From Oscillospiraceae bacterium (GTDB lineage Bacteria > Bacillota_A > Clostridia > Oscillospirales > CAG-272), in the NCBI GenBank assembly GCA_015064665.1, contig SVRU01000013.1:1-42326 (forward strand): a stretch of DNA of 42,326 nucleotides. Reading direction: 5' to 3'. Positions 22,318 through 30,711 of the stretch are shown here, in pieces. How positions within the stretch are numbered: position 1 is the stretch's first letter; each line of letters starts with the position of its first letter. The translations under genes were made by a program, and so were the position numbers. A model generated the notes under the pieces. That model had not been told where the DNA came from and did not search any database. It saw nothing but the letters and a program-made list of their open reading frames with translations.

Positions 22318-24651
22318 ATGATAATTGAAAAAATAAGCATTAAGAGCTTCGGTATGATAACCGATATGACCCTTGAGTTTTCAGACTCGATAAACGTAAT
22401 TGAGGGACAGAATGAATCGGGAAAAAGCACGATAGCCGCTTTCATAAGATATATGCTCTACGGCTTCGATAACAGTGACGGCTCCGACTCGCTCTCGGAG
22501 CGCCAAAGACGAATAAACTGGATAAACGGAAGGGCAGAGGGCTCTATGACGGTGCGCGTCAAAGACAAGCAGTATTTTATTACGCGTTCTACCGTCGAAA
22601 CCGAGAAAAGCTCCTCGCGTCCGAGCTATAAAGAGGAATGCTCAATAACCGACCTTGAAACAGGCGCGCCCGTGTTTGGCAAGGTCCCTGCGGGAGAGGT
22701 TTTTTTCGGCGTAAATTCCGAGCTTTTCGATAATACTGCCTTCATCGGTCAGATAGGCGACTCGAAAATTAACGAGAATTCCGTAAAGGAATCTATTGAA
22801 AATATTCTTTTCTCCGGCGCTGAAAAGATAAACAATCAGCGCGCGGCGGCAAAGGTTGGAGTGAAGATGGAAACGCTTCTTCACAAAAACGGCATGGGCG
22901 GAGTTATCTATGACCTTATGCGTCGCTCTGACGAATATGAGGAGAAATTCAAGGAGGCCGACGAAGCAAACAAAAAGATTCTTGCCAAGGAGGCAAAGCT
23001 TCACGAGATACGGGAGCTGCGTGCCACCGAAAAGGAAAGACAGGAAAAGCTTTGTGACCTCGATACCTGCTACAGAAACGTGCTTCTTATTCAGGATTTT
23101 GACAGACTCCACGAGCTTGAGGCGGAGTACGATGCAAAAAGCGAGGAATACAACGCCTACGTTGCGCAAAACGTAAGGGCGGATTTCGTGCCGACGCCTC
23201 AGTATATGACGGATATTGCGCTTGCCCGCCGCGGAGTTGACGATTCTTACCGCAATCTCATAGAGGCAAATCAGCATTATACCGACGAAAAGAACGCAGT
23301 GGGAATAACCCGTGAGATCGAGGGTGCGATAGAGCTTGCCGACGAGTCGGGCGGAGAGGAAGCGATCCGCGCTACCGCCAAAGGAATCAGAATATCGCAA
23401 ATTAAAAATCTCGCGATGGGAATAGGCGGTCTGCTTGTTCTTATTGCAACCGTCGTACTTCAGATAGTTGCCAAGGGCGGACTTGCCGGCACCTTCTCAA
23501 GAATAGCCTTTGGGCTTCTCGGCGCGGCGGGACTCGGACTTGCCGTTACCATGACCGTCTTTTTCCTTAAAAACAAGGACCGTCTTGCTGATATACAGAA
23601 GAGATTTTCCACCTCAACTCTCCAAGAGCTTCTCGATAAGCTTTCCGTTATTGGCGAAGCAAGGGCTAAGCGCGACGGAATAATCCGCTCCACAGAGAAT
23701 GCGAGAATAGCCGTTGAGCTTGCAAAGGAAAAGTATGACGAGGCTAAAAACGTGCTTCTTGAGGTTATACTCCGTTGGGGAGAGGAGCCTCCGTCTTCGG
23801 GACTTAACGATTTTCTCGATGCGCTTGAGGATAAGGTGAGGGCATTCCTTGAAACCGAGAGAAGAATACTTGACGAAAAGGTTGAAATCGAAATAAAGGT
23901 GCGCGAGCTCAGAAGCAGGCTTGCAGGTATGAGCGAGATAGATATACGTGCAATGGTGTCTCCTCTTAAGAGAAAGGTGCTCAGCGAGGTTGACCACGAT
24001 GAGATACTTGAGGGCATCGAGGATTCTAAGCTCAAAATAATGGCTCAGGACGCTCTTGCGGAAGAGGTTGAAAAGGAGCTATTTTCTCTGAAGGCAAATG
24101 CAATCGACCCCGGTGAGCTTTATTCGAAAATTCAGGCAAACGATGACCGTATTGAAGAGCTTAAAAGTCAGCATAAGGCGTATTACGTAGCTCTTACGGC
24201 AATAGAAAACGCAAGCGACAATCTCCGCGCTGAAATTTCACCCCGTCTCGGTGAGTATTCGACGTTGCTTATGGAGATAATGACGAATAAGAAATACACC
24301 TCCTTCGACGTTACCGACGGTCTTAAGGTCACCTTTAAGGATACTCTTGGCGCAACTAAGTCGGTTGATTTCCTCTCGGGCGGCACGCGCGACCTCACCT
24401 ATGTTGCCGTCCGTATGGCGCTTATCGATATGCTTTATACCGAAAAGCCGCCGGTCTGCTTCGACGAAAGCTTTGCGCATCAGGATAACGTCAGAGCAAA
24501 GTCGATGATGAAGGCGATACAGTCGCTTGCAGAACAGGGTCATCAGAGCTTTATATTTACCTGCAGAGCAAGAGAGGGTGTTATAGCATCCGAGCTTTCT
24601 GAAAGAACCGAGGTATTTAAGCTCGCAGGCGCGGATGAGGCAATTGTCTGA
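22318..24651 (+). CDS. YhaN-like / SbcC-Rad50-type AAA ATPase
   Basis: The 777-residue product starts at an ATG after AAAGGAGAAG. Seen: N-terminal Walker A GQNESGKST (30-38) following IKSFGMI, long charged coiled-coil stretches (about 195-270 and 430-620), and between them two hydrophobic segments (about 365-385 and 395-418) that look like a membrane hairpin. At the C-terminus an ABC-type signature FLSGGTRDL (about 684-692) and Walker B PPVCFDESFAHQDN (about 710-722) complete the split nucleotide-binding head. This is the layout of Rad50/SbcC-like DNA-end-processing ATPases, and the mid-protein membrane pair is a YhaN trait. No SbcD/YhaM-type nuclease gene lies beside it. Overlap or close spacing on both sides (12 bases before; about 30 bases to the preferred kinase start) suggests an operon. 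Confidence 0.75.
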   Translation: MIIEKISIKSFGMITDMTLEFSDSINVIEGQNESGKSTIAAFIRYMLYGFDNSDGSDSLSERQRRINWINGRAEGSMTVRVKDKQYFITRSTVETEKSSSRPSYKEECSITDLETGAPVFGKVPAGEVFFGVNSELFDNTAFIGQIGDSKINENSVKESIENILFSGAEKINNQRAAAKVGVKMETLLHKNGMGGVIYDLMRRSDEYEEKFKEADEANKKILAKEAKLHEIRELRATEKERQEKLCDLDTCYRNVLLIQDFDRLHELEAEYDAKSEEYNAYVAQNVRADFVPTPQYMTDIALARRGVDDSYRNLIEANQHYTDEKNAVGITREIEGAIELADESGGEEAIRATAKGIRISQIKNLAMGIGGLLVLIATVVLQIVAKGGLAGTFSRIAFGLLGAAGLGLAVTMTVFFLKNKDRLADIQKRFSTSTLQELLDKLSVIGEARAKRDGIIRSTENARIAVELAKEKYDEAKNVLLEVILRWGEEPPSSGLNDFLDALEDKVRAFLETERRILDEKVEIEIKVRELRSRLAGMSEIDIRAMVSPLKRKVLSEVDHDEILEGIEDSKLKIMAQDALAEEVEKELFSLKANAIDPGELYSKIQANDDRIEELKSQHKAYYVALTAIENASDNLRAEISPRLGEYSTLLMEIMTNKKYTSFDVTDGLKVTFKDTLGATKSVDFLSGGTRDLTYVAVRMALIDMLYTEKPPVCFDESFAHQDNVRAKSMMKAIQSLAEQGHQSFIFTCRAREGVIASELSERTEVFKLAGADEAIV

Positions 24652-24682
24652 CAAAATTAAAAAGGATAAACGGATTTCACAA

Positions 24683-25621
24683 ATGAACAAGATATTGATT
24701 ATCGGAAGCTCCAATATGGACCTTTCCATGAATATGTATAAGCTGCCCTTGCCGGGTGAAACTATTACCGACGACGGAGGAGTTGCCTACACCCCGGGCG
24801 GCAAGGGCGCAAACGCGGCTCTCACCTTCAAAAAGCTCGGCGCGGATGCGGTTTTTTGCACCAAGCTCGGCGCGGATATGCACGGACAGAAGCTTTACGG
24901 ATATTTTAAGGAGGCAGGTCTTAATACCTCATACATAAAGGTTGACCGCGATAATCCTACGGGATTTGCGGCGGTGATAAAGGAATCGGGCGGACAGAAC
25001 AGAATCGTATATTATCCCGGCGCGAACACCTTCCTCTCAAGAGAAAATCTTCTTGAGGCGTTTGCATCCTGCCCCGATGCAGTTTACATAAATTTCGAGG
25101 TATCCTTCGACGTTGCGATGACGGCGGCGAGAATTGCCGCCGACAGAGGCATTCCGATATTTATCGATGCCGCTCCCGCAGACCGTGAAACCTCGCTTGA
25201 GTCACTTCCGCCACTTGAGGTGTTCAGCCCCAACGAAACCGAAACGCAGTGCTATACGGGTATAACTCCCGCAGGAGCAGATACCTCTCTAAGAGCGGCA
25301 CTTGCCCTTTGGAAGCGGGTCAAGTGCAAATACCTCGTTATTAAACAGGGCGCAAGAGGATCGTTTGTCTACGACGGCAAGCATTACAGCATGATACCCG
25401 CGTACAGAGCCGATAAGGTGGTTGATACAACCGCCGCGGGTGATATTTTCACAGCGGCAATGACGCTTGAGTATATGCGCGCGGGTGGCGATATAGTTGC
25501 CGCGGTCAAATACGGCGCGGCAGCCGCTGCGGTGTCGGTATCCAGAAGCGGTGCTATATCCTCTATCCCCACCGATGCCGAAATAAACGACCTCATAATC
25601 AGAAGACCCGAGCAGCAGTAA
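24683..25621 (+). CDS. rbsK: ribokinase-like PfkB sugar kinase
   Basis: The 312-residue product is predicted to phosphorylate D-ribose or a related sugar with ATP. Start choice: the frame is open from 24635 inside the previous gene, but MNKILIIGSSNMD at 24683 is the usual ribokinase beginning. Seen: NMD near residue 11 and GGKGANAA (39-46), the PfkB sugar-binding signature; NFE at about 142-144; and DTTAAGDIF from residue 248, whose last aspartate D254 is the catalytic base. DTTAAGD rather than DTTGAGD is common in ribokinases. No ribose transporter or regulator is adjacent, so the substrate cannot be fixed from context; adenosine kinase or another PfkB kinase remains possible. The ribosome site is weak, which fits coupling to the upstream gene. 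Confidence 0.8.
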   Translation: MNKILIIGSSNMDLSMNMYKLPLPGETITDDGGVAYTPGGKGANAALTFKKLGADAVFCTKLGADMHGQKLYGYFKEAGLNTSYIKVDRDNPTGFAAVIKESGGQNRIVYYPGANTFLSRENLLEAFASCPDAVYINFEVSFDVAMTAARIAADRGIPIFIDAAPADRETSLESLPPLEVFSPNETETQCYTGITPAGADTSLRAALALWKRVKCKYLVIKQGARGSFVYDGKHYSMIPAYRADKVVDTTAAGDIFTAAMTLEYMRAGGDIVAAVKYGAAAAAVSVSRSGAISSIPTDAEINDLIIRRPEQQ

Positions 25622-25653
25622 AAAATTGAATTAAAAATAATTTGGTAAAAATT

Positions 25654-26586
25654 ATGAATTACAATTTTTCGGAGATTACCTTTCCGTCGAGAGACGGAAT
25701 ACATACGATACACGCTGAGATATATACGCCCAAAAACTGCGAGGCTAAGGGAATAGTTCAGCTTGCGCACGGAATGATAGACCACGTAGGCAGGTATAAG
25801 CATCTTGCGGAATATCTGACGGGCGAGGGTTATATTCTGGCGGGTAACAATCACCTCGGCCACGGAAAGAGTGCGGGCAATAGCAGCGATTTCGGATTTT
25901 TTGCATCCAAGGGCGGCGTCGATACCGTAATTCGTGATATGCACACGATGAACAGATATCTGCGCGACAGCTTTCCGAATTTGCCCCTCGTAATTATGGG
26001 GCACAGTATGGGCTCCTTCCTTGCTAGACTCTACGTCGTAAGATATCCGCACAGCATACGCGGCGCTGTAATTCACGGAACGAGCGGGCCTAATTTGCTT
26101 TTGCCGATGGGCCGTACCGTTGCGGCTCTTGTGAAAAATATAAAGGGCGAGCGCCACAGAAGTAAACTTATAAAAAAGCTCGCTTTCGGCTCCTATAACG
26201 CGAAATTTCCGAAATCCGAAGGGCCTGACGCCTGGCTGACGCGCGACCCCGAGGAGCTTTCTAAACGCTCAAAGGATAAGTATACCGATTTTATATTTAC
26301 GACCTCGGGTTATATCGACCTTTTCAAAATGATCGGTGAGTCAAACGGTGATTCATGGTTCAAGGCTTACCCTAAGGAGCTTCCGACTCTTATATTGAGC
26401 GGTGATATGGACCCCGTCGGAAATTACGGCAAGGGGCCCGACTACGTATATAAGCATCTGATGATTTCAGGATGCAAGAGTGTTGAAAAGAAAATTTACG
26501 AGGGGGCGCGTCACGAGCTGTTTAACGAAATTAACCGCGATGAAGTATTCCGTGACCTTCTCGAATGGCTTGAAAAAATAAAATGA
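25654..26586 (+). CDS. alpha/beta hydrolase, monoacylglycerol lipase/lysophospholipase-like
   Basis: The 310-residue product starts at the ATG at 25654; a TTG at 25642 is in frame but less likely. Seen: LAHGMIDHVGRY (oxyanion-side HG), LGHGKSAG, the nucleophile elbow GHSMGS with S118, the acid in LSGDMDPVG (D253) and the catalytic histidine in GARHELFNE (H287). This order and spacing match the serine aminopeptidase S33/Hydrolase_4 group that includes bacterial monoacylglycerol lipases and lysophospholipases. There is no signal peptide, so it acts on intracellular or membrane-derived esters. The stop overlaps the miaA start as ATGA, indicating coupled translation. The exact substrate is unknown. 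Confidence 0.85.
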   Translation: MNYNFSEITFPSRDGIHTIHAEIYTPKNCEAKGIVQLAHGMIDHVGRYKHLAEYLTGEGYILAGNNHLGHGKSAGNSSDFGFFASKGGVDTVIRDMHTMNRYLRDSFPNLPLVIMGHSMGSFLARLYVVRYPHSIRGAVIHGTSGPNLLLPMGRTVAALVKNIKGERHRSKLIKKLAFGSYNAKFPKSEGPDAWLTRDPEELSKRSKDKYTDFIFTTSGYIDLFKMIGESNGDSWFKAYPKELPTLILSGDMDPVGNYGKGPDYVYKHLMISGCKSVEKKIYEGARHELFNEINRDEVFRDLLEWLEKIK

Positions 26587-27557
26587 TATTTTCACTTGCA
26601 ATAACAGGACCGACCGCTTCGGGCAAAACGGCGGTTTCAATAGAGCTTGCAAAGCGGCTCGAAGCCGAGATAATATGCTGCGACTCAATGCAGATATATA
26701 AAGGAATGGATATCGGAACGGCAAAAGCAACCCCCGAGGAGCGCGCCGCCGTTCCGCACTGCCTTCTCGATTTTCTTTCTCCGAGTGAGGAATTCAGTGC
26801 GGAGGAATACCGCACGCTTGCAATGGCGGCGGCTGAAGAGATATCCTCGCGCGGAAAAATTCCGATGTTCGTCGGCGGCACGGGTCTGTACATTGACACG
26901 GTGATGCGCTCGCGCGTTGACGGGGTACCGGAAAGCTCGCGTGAGTACCGCGACAAAATAATGACGGAGATAAAGACCGATGCGGATATAACGTCACTGT
27001 GGGAAAGACTGCGGGAAATTGACCCCGAATCCGCCGACTCCATACACAAAAACAACGTCAGAAGAGTAATTCGAGCTCTTGAAATTTACGACACGACGGG
27101 AAGACCTAAAAGTTATTTCGATAATCTCTCAAAACGTGAAAATTCCGATATACAAGTAGGAATGATAACTTTGGATTTCCACAACAGAGAAAACCTTTAT
27201 TCAAGGTGTGACAGAAGAGTGGACGAAATGATAGCGGCAGGCCTTAGAGACGAGGTGAAATCACTTTACGAAAGAGGACTTTTGCCAAGGTCGTCAACGG
27301 CAGCGCAGGCGATAGGATATAAAGAGATGCTCTCATATATTGACGGCGAAATTTCGCTTGCAGAAGCCATAGAGCAGATTAAGCTTGCCACCAGAAGATA
27401 TGCAAAGCGTCAGCTTACTTGGTTCAGACATGAAAAGGATGCTTTTCACCTCTTCATTGACGACGAGGACGGCAGAATGAGGGATTATGACGACGTAATT
27501 GCCGAGGCAGAATCCTGTGCAGCTCGCTTTATATTTCAATTCAGAAAAAGGACTTAA
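26583..27557 (+). CDS. miaA: tRNA dimethylallyltransferase MiaA
   Basis: The 324-residue product transfers a dimethylallyl group to N6 of A37 in tRNAs that read UNN codons. Seen: P-loop GPTASGKT (9-16), CDSMQIYKGMDIGTAK with the DSMQ motif that contacts A37, PHCLLDFLSP, GGTGLYIDTV, and the C-terminal QLTWFR segment. The length is normal for the family. It overlaps the lipase-like gene by four bases and the next gene by one base, so it sits inside a tightly packed operon. Confidence 0.96.
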   Translation: MIFSLAITGPTASGKTAVSIELAKRLEAEIICCDSMQIYKGMDIGTAKATPEERAAVPHCLLDFLSPSEEFSAEEYRTLAMAAAEEISSRGKIPMFVGGTGLYIDTVMRSRVDGVPESSREYRDKIMTEIKTDADITSLWERLREIDPESADSIHKNNVRRVIRALEIYDTTGRPKSYFDNLSKRENSDIQVGMITLDFHNRENLYSRCDRRVDEMIAAGLRDEVKSLYERGLLPRSSTAAQAIGYKEMLSYIDGEISLAEAIEQIKLATRRYAKRQLTWFRHEKDAFHLFIDDEDGRMRDYDDVIAEAESCAARFIFQFRKRT

Positions 27558-27559
27558 TG

Positions 27560-28834
27560 ATGAAACCAAAAGAACTTAAAAAGATTATAAAAGACGGTGC
27601 TCTGTCAAAATACAGTCATTTATACAGTGACATTAAGGGACAGACCGAGCGTTTTATAAAAGCAATAGATTCGTTTACCAAGCTTTACGGACAGGAACGG
27701 GATATATCGATATTTTCCGTTCCCGGAAGAAGCGAAATATCGGGCAACCATACCGACCATAACAACGGCTGTGTTCTTGCCGGCTCAATCGACAGGGATA
27801 TTATTGCCATTGCGGCAAAATCCGATGCAAATAAAGTAAATGTCAAATCCGAGGGCTATCCTCTCGATACCGTTGAGCTTTCGGATGCGGATAAACCCGA
27901 AAAATTTAAAAAATTCACCTCCTCTGCGCTTATCGGCGGAATGATAGGCGGATTTATGAAACGCGGCGAAGCGGTTGGCGGCTTTGATGCATATTTAACC
28001 TCCGACGTTCTTAAAGGGAGCGGACTTTCCTCCTCTGCGGCGTATGAGGTTATGATAGGAAATATTCTTAATCATCTGTATTCCGACGGCAGAGTTGAAA
28101 ACGCTAATATTGCCGTTATAGCACAGTACGCCGAAAACCTCTATTTCGGAAAGCCCTGCGGACTTATGGACCAGATTGCCTGTGCCGTTGGGGGTTTTGT
28201 GTATATAGATTTTGAAAATCCCACCTCACCCGTGATAGAGCCTATCAAATTCTCTCTTGCAGATGCGGGATACACCCTTTGCATCGTCAATACGCGTGGA
28301 AATCACGCCGATTTAAACGATGATTACGCGGCAGTGCCCGGCGAGATGAAAACGGTTGCAAAACTGCTTGGACGTGACGTTTTGCGCGGTCTTACGGAAG
28401 AGGAAATTATAAAGAATTTTTCAAATATACGCCGTGTGGCAGGCGATAGAGCGATTCTTCGTTCGCTGCATTTTATGCGAGAAAATAAGCGAGTCGCCCG
28501 TATCAGAGAAGCACTGAAGCGGGGAGATACGGAAGGCTTTTTAAAGGCCGTGTCGGAATCGGCTAAATCCTCTTTTCAATATCTTCAAAACGTTTATACT
28601 CCCTCTGACGTAAGGGAGCAGGGACTTTCGGTTGCTCTTGCGCTTAGCGACGGATATCTTGAAGGCAAATCCGCGGTTAGCAGAGTTCACGGCGGAGGTT
28701 TTGCGGGCACGGTACAAACCTTCCTTAAAACTGAGGATGCCGAGGGATACGTAGGATATATGAATTCGGTTTTTGGCGACGGTGCGTGCGAGCCATTTAA
28801 CGTGCGTCCCGACGGTGCAGTAAAGCTTTTTTAA
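27560..28834 (+). CDS. galK: galactokinase-family GHMP kinase
   Basis: The 424-residue product starts at either of two adjacent ATGs (27557 or 27560); AAAAGGA at 27546-27552 is better spaced for the second. Seen: an N-terminal galactokinase signature in variant form, VPGRSEISGNHTDHNNG, where classical GalK has GRVNLIGEHTDYNDG; the ATP loop LKGSGLSSSAAYE; PCGLMDQIAC; and the C-terminal GHMP motif RVHGGGFAGTVQ. Known: GalK phosphorylates galactose at C1 for the Leloir pathway. The N-for-E and other changes occur in a Clostridia-typical branch as I recall it, so the substrate could be galactose or a related sugar. No galT or galE lies nearby. It is the last gene of the miaA operon. Confidence 0.8.
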   Translation: MKPKELKKIIKDGALSKYSHLYSDIKGQTERFIKAIDSFTKLYGQERDISIFSVPGRSEISGNHTDHNNGCVLAGSIDRDIIAIAAKSDANKVNVKSEGYPLDTVELSDADKPEKFKKFTSSALIGGMIGGFMKRGEAVGGFDAYLTSDVLKGSGLSSSAAYEVMIGNILNHLYSDGRVENANIAVIAQYAENLYFGKPCGLMDQIACAVGGFVYIDFENPTSPVIEPIKFSLADAGYTLCIVNTRGNHADLNDDYAAVPGEMKTVAKLLGRDVLRGLTEEEIIKNFSNIRRVAGDRAILRSLHFMRENKRVARIREALKRGDTEGFLKAVSESAKSSFQYLQNVYTPSDVREQGLSVALALSDGYLEGKSAVSRVHGGGFAGTVQTFLKTEDAEGYVGYMNSVFGDGACEPFNVRPDGAVKLF

Positions 28835-28934
28835 AGACCGATTTATCGGACAATTGATTTGATACAATAATTACGGCGAACAGCCATGAATCAAACTAAT
28901 AAACGTGCCGCATGGGCGGCGGAATGGAGAAAAT

Positions 28935-30035
28935 ATGGCAGCAAAGAAAACACAGACGGCGAGTGCGGTTGAAAAGGTGTCGGCGTCGGATAAAAAAGCA
29001 GCGGTTGAAACCGTAATGTCAAGGATTGAGCGCGAGTGCGGAAAGGGCTCTATCATGCGGCTTGGAGAAAATGCCGCGATGAACGTTTCGGCCGTATCGA
29101 CGGGCTCGCTTTCACTTGACTTTGCGCTTGGTATCGGAGGAATCCCCAAGGGCAGAATAACCGAGATATACGGTCCCGAATCATCGGGTAAAACCACTAT
29201 TGCGCTTCACGTAATAGCAGAGGTTCAGAAGCAGGGCGGCGAGGCAGCGTTTATTGATGCCGAGCATGCTCTTGATCCTACATACGCAAAAAAGCTCGGA
29301 GTTGATATCAACAATCTTCTCGTTTCTCAGCCCGACTGCGGCGAGCAGGCTCTTGAAATTGCCGAAACGCTTGTTAATTCGGGAGCTATTGATATTATAG
29401 TTATAGACTCGGTTGCGGCTCTCGTTCCCCGTCAGGAAATTGAGGGCGATATGGGCGCATCTCACGTCGGAATTCAGGCGCGTCTTATGTCGCAGGCGAT
29501 GAGAAAGCTCTCGGGCTCGATAGCGAAATCCAACTGCATAGTAATATTTACGAACCAGCTTCGTGAAAAGGTCGGTGTAATGTACGGCAACCCCGAGGTT
29601 ACGACGGGCGGACGCGCTCTCAAGTTCTATGCTTCGGTCCGTATCGACGTGCGTCGCGCCGAGGTGCTTAAGAGCGGAACCGAGATTTACGGCTCTCACA
29701 CAAAGTGCAAGGTTGTAAAGAACAAGGTCGCGCCTCCTTTTAAAACTGCAGAGTTTGACATTCTCTACGGCTCGGGAATTTCAAAGTCTTCCGAAATAAT
29801 AGATATGGCGATTCAGCTTGGCATACTTGAGAAGAGCGGCGCTTGGTTCTACTACGACGGCGACAGACTCGGACAGGGCAAGGACAACGTCAGAAAATTC
29901 ATAGAGAGCGACAAGGAGCTTATGGATAAGCTTGAGGGTCTTGTGCGCGAAAAGGTTAAAAATCAGCCGCTCGACGATGAGAGCATCAGCGACGACGATT
30001 TTGAAATAAAGGATTTTGACGACGGAGATATTTAA
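28935..30035 (+). CDS. recA: RecA recombinase
   Basis: The 366-residue product starts at the ATG at 28935; an earlier in-frame ATG at 28905 is less likely because MAAKK is the usual beginning and GGAG sits before it. Seen: P-loop GPESSGKT (80-87), [26 protein letters not shown] (Walker B and following), the L1/L2 DNA-binding region with [19 protein letters not shown], and an acidic C-terminus ([11 protein letters not shown]). RecA forms filaments on single-stranded DNA and drives strand exchange and the SOS response. recX follows. I found no convincing LexA box in the 100-base upstream region. Confidence 0.98.
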   Translation: MAAKKTQTASAVEKVSASDKKAAVETVMSRIERECGKGSIMRLGENAAMNVSAVSTGSLSLDFALGIGGIPKGRITEIYGPESSGKTTIALHVIAEVQKQGGEAAFIDAEHALDPTYAKKLGVDINNLLVSQPDCGEQALEIAETLVNSGAIDIIVIDSVAALVPRQEIEGDMGASHVGIQARLMSQAMRKLSGSIAKSNCIVIFTNQLREKVGVMYGNPEVTTGGRALKFYASVRIDVRRAEVLKSGTEIYGSHTKCKVVKNKVAPPFKTAEFDILYGSGISKSSEIIDMAIQLGILEKSGAWFYYDGDRLGQGKDNVRKFIESDKELMDKLEGLVREKVKNQPLDDESISDDDFEIKDFDDGDI

Positions 30036-30046
30036 AAAACTTTTAA

Positions 30047-30077
30047 GAATTGGCTCGGTGAAGCACCGAGCCAATTC
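30047..30077 (+). terminator. recA-recX intergenic hairpin without a T-run
   Basis: A perfect stem, GAATTGGCTCGGT / ACCGAGCCAATTC around GAAGC, lies 12 bases after the recA stop but is followed by TAGCTGC, not by Ts. It may stabilise the recA message or act as a partial terminator that lowers recX expression. Confidence 0.55.
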
Positions 30078-30123
30078 TAGCTGCTTAAATCGGTATTTTA
30101 TCTGATTCGAAGGGGGATACTTT

Positions 30124-30711
30124 ATGACGGTTATATACGTCAGAGATTCAAAGAGCCGGGGATATTTGCGCCTTGGGGTTGAATCCGACGGAAAAAAGCA
30201 GGACTTTAATATTTCTGAGTCGGAATACCGTGAGATAGGCTCACCTAAAACTCAGGATAATTTGACACGGGATAGCTTTGACGCCCTCTTTACCGCAGAT
30301 ATGCGCTATCGCGCACGGCTCAAGGCTCTGCATATCCTCTCATACGGTGACAACAGCGAAAGAATGCTTGCAAGGAAGCTTAAAATTGCCGGTATAAATT
30401 CCGATATTATTTCCGAGGTCGTCCGAGAAATGCTCTCGCTCGGATATATTAATTCAAGACGGCAGATAGAAAAGCTCGTGCTGAACGAGGTAAACCTTCA
30501 TAACGTCGGTCCTTTGAAAATTATTCCGAAGCTTGTGGCAAAGGGGTATTTAAAATTCGAAATTTCAGACGTTATAGACGAGCTTTCCGCGCGCGGTGAG
30601 ATTGATTTTGAGGAGTCAAAGGCAAGGCTTATCGAATCCCGTCTCGGCACGGATGCCGAGGACGGCGAAATTAAAAAACTTCTTTATCAAAACGGGTACT
30701 TCGTATGCTGA
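30124..30711 (+). CDS. recX: RecX-family regulator of RecA
   Basis: The 195-residue product begins at an ATG after AAGGGGGATA. Seen: the RecX three-helix repeats, with RYRARLKALHILSYGDNSE and ERMLARKLKIAG followed by a LGYINSRRQIEKLV repeat and a shorter C-terminal copy. RecX binds RecA filaments and limits their activity. The location 88 bases after recA supports the assignment. Its stop overlaps the start of the ABC exporter gene by seven bases. Confidence 0.85.
   Translation: MTVIYVRDSKSRGYLRLGVESDGKKQDFNISESEYREIGSPKTQDNLTRDSFDALFTADMRYRARLKALHILSYGDNSERMLARKLKIAGINSDIISEVVREMLSLGYINSRRQIEKLVLNEVNLHNVGPLKIIPKLVAKGYLKFEISDVIDELSARGEIDFEESKARLIESRLGTDAEDGEIKKLLYQNGYFVC

Noticed and set aside
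28877..28895. CGAAC upstream of recA as a possible LexA box
   Set aside because: The matching GTTC half-site is absent at the right distance.
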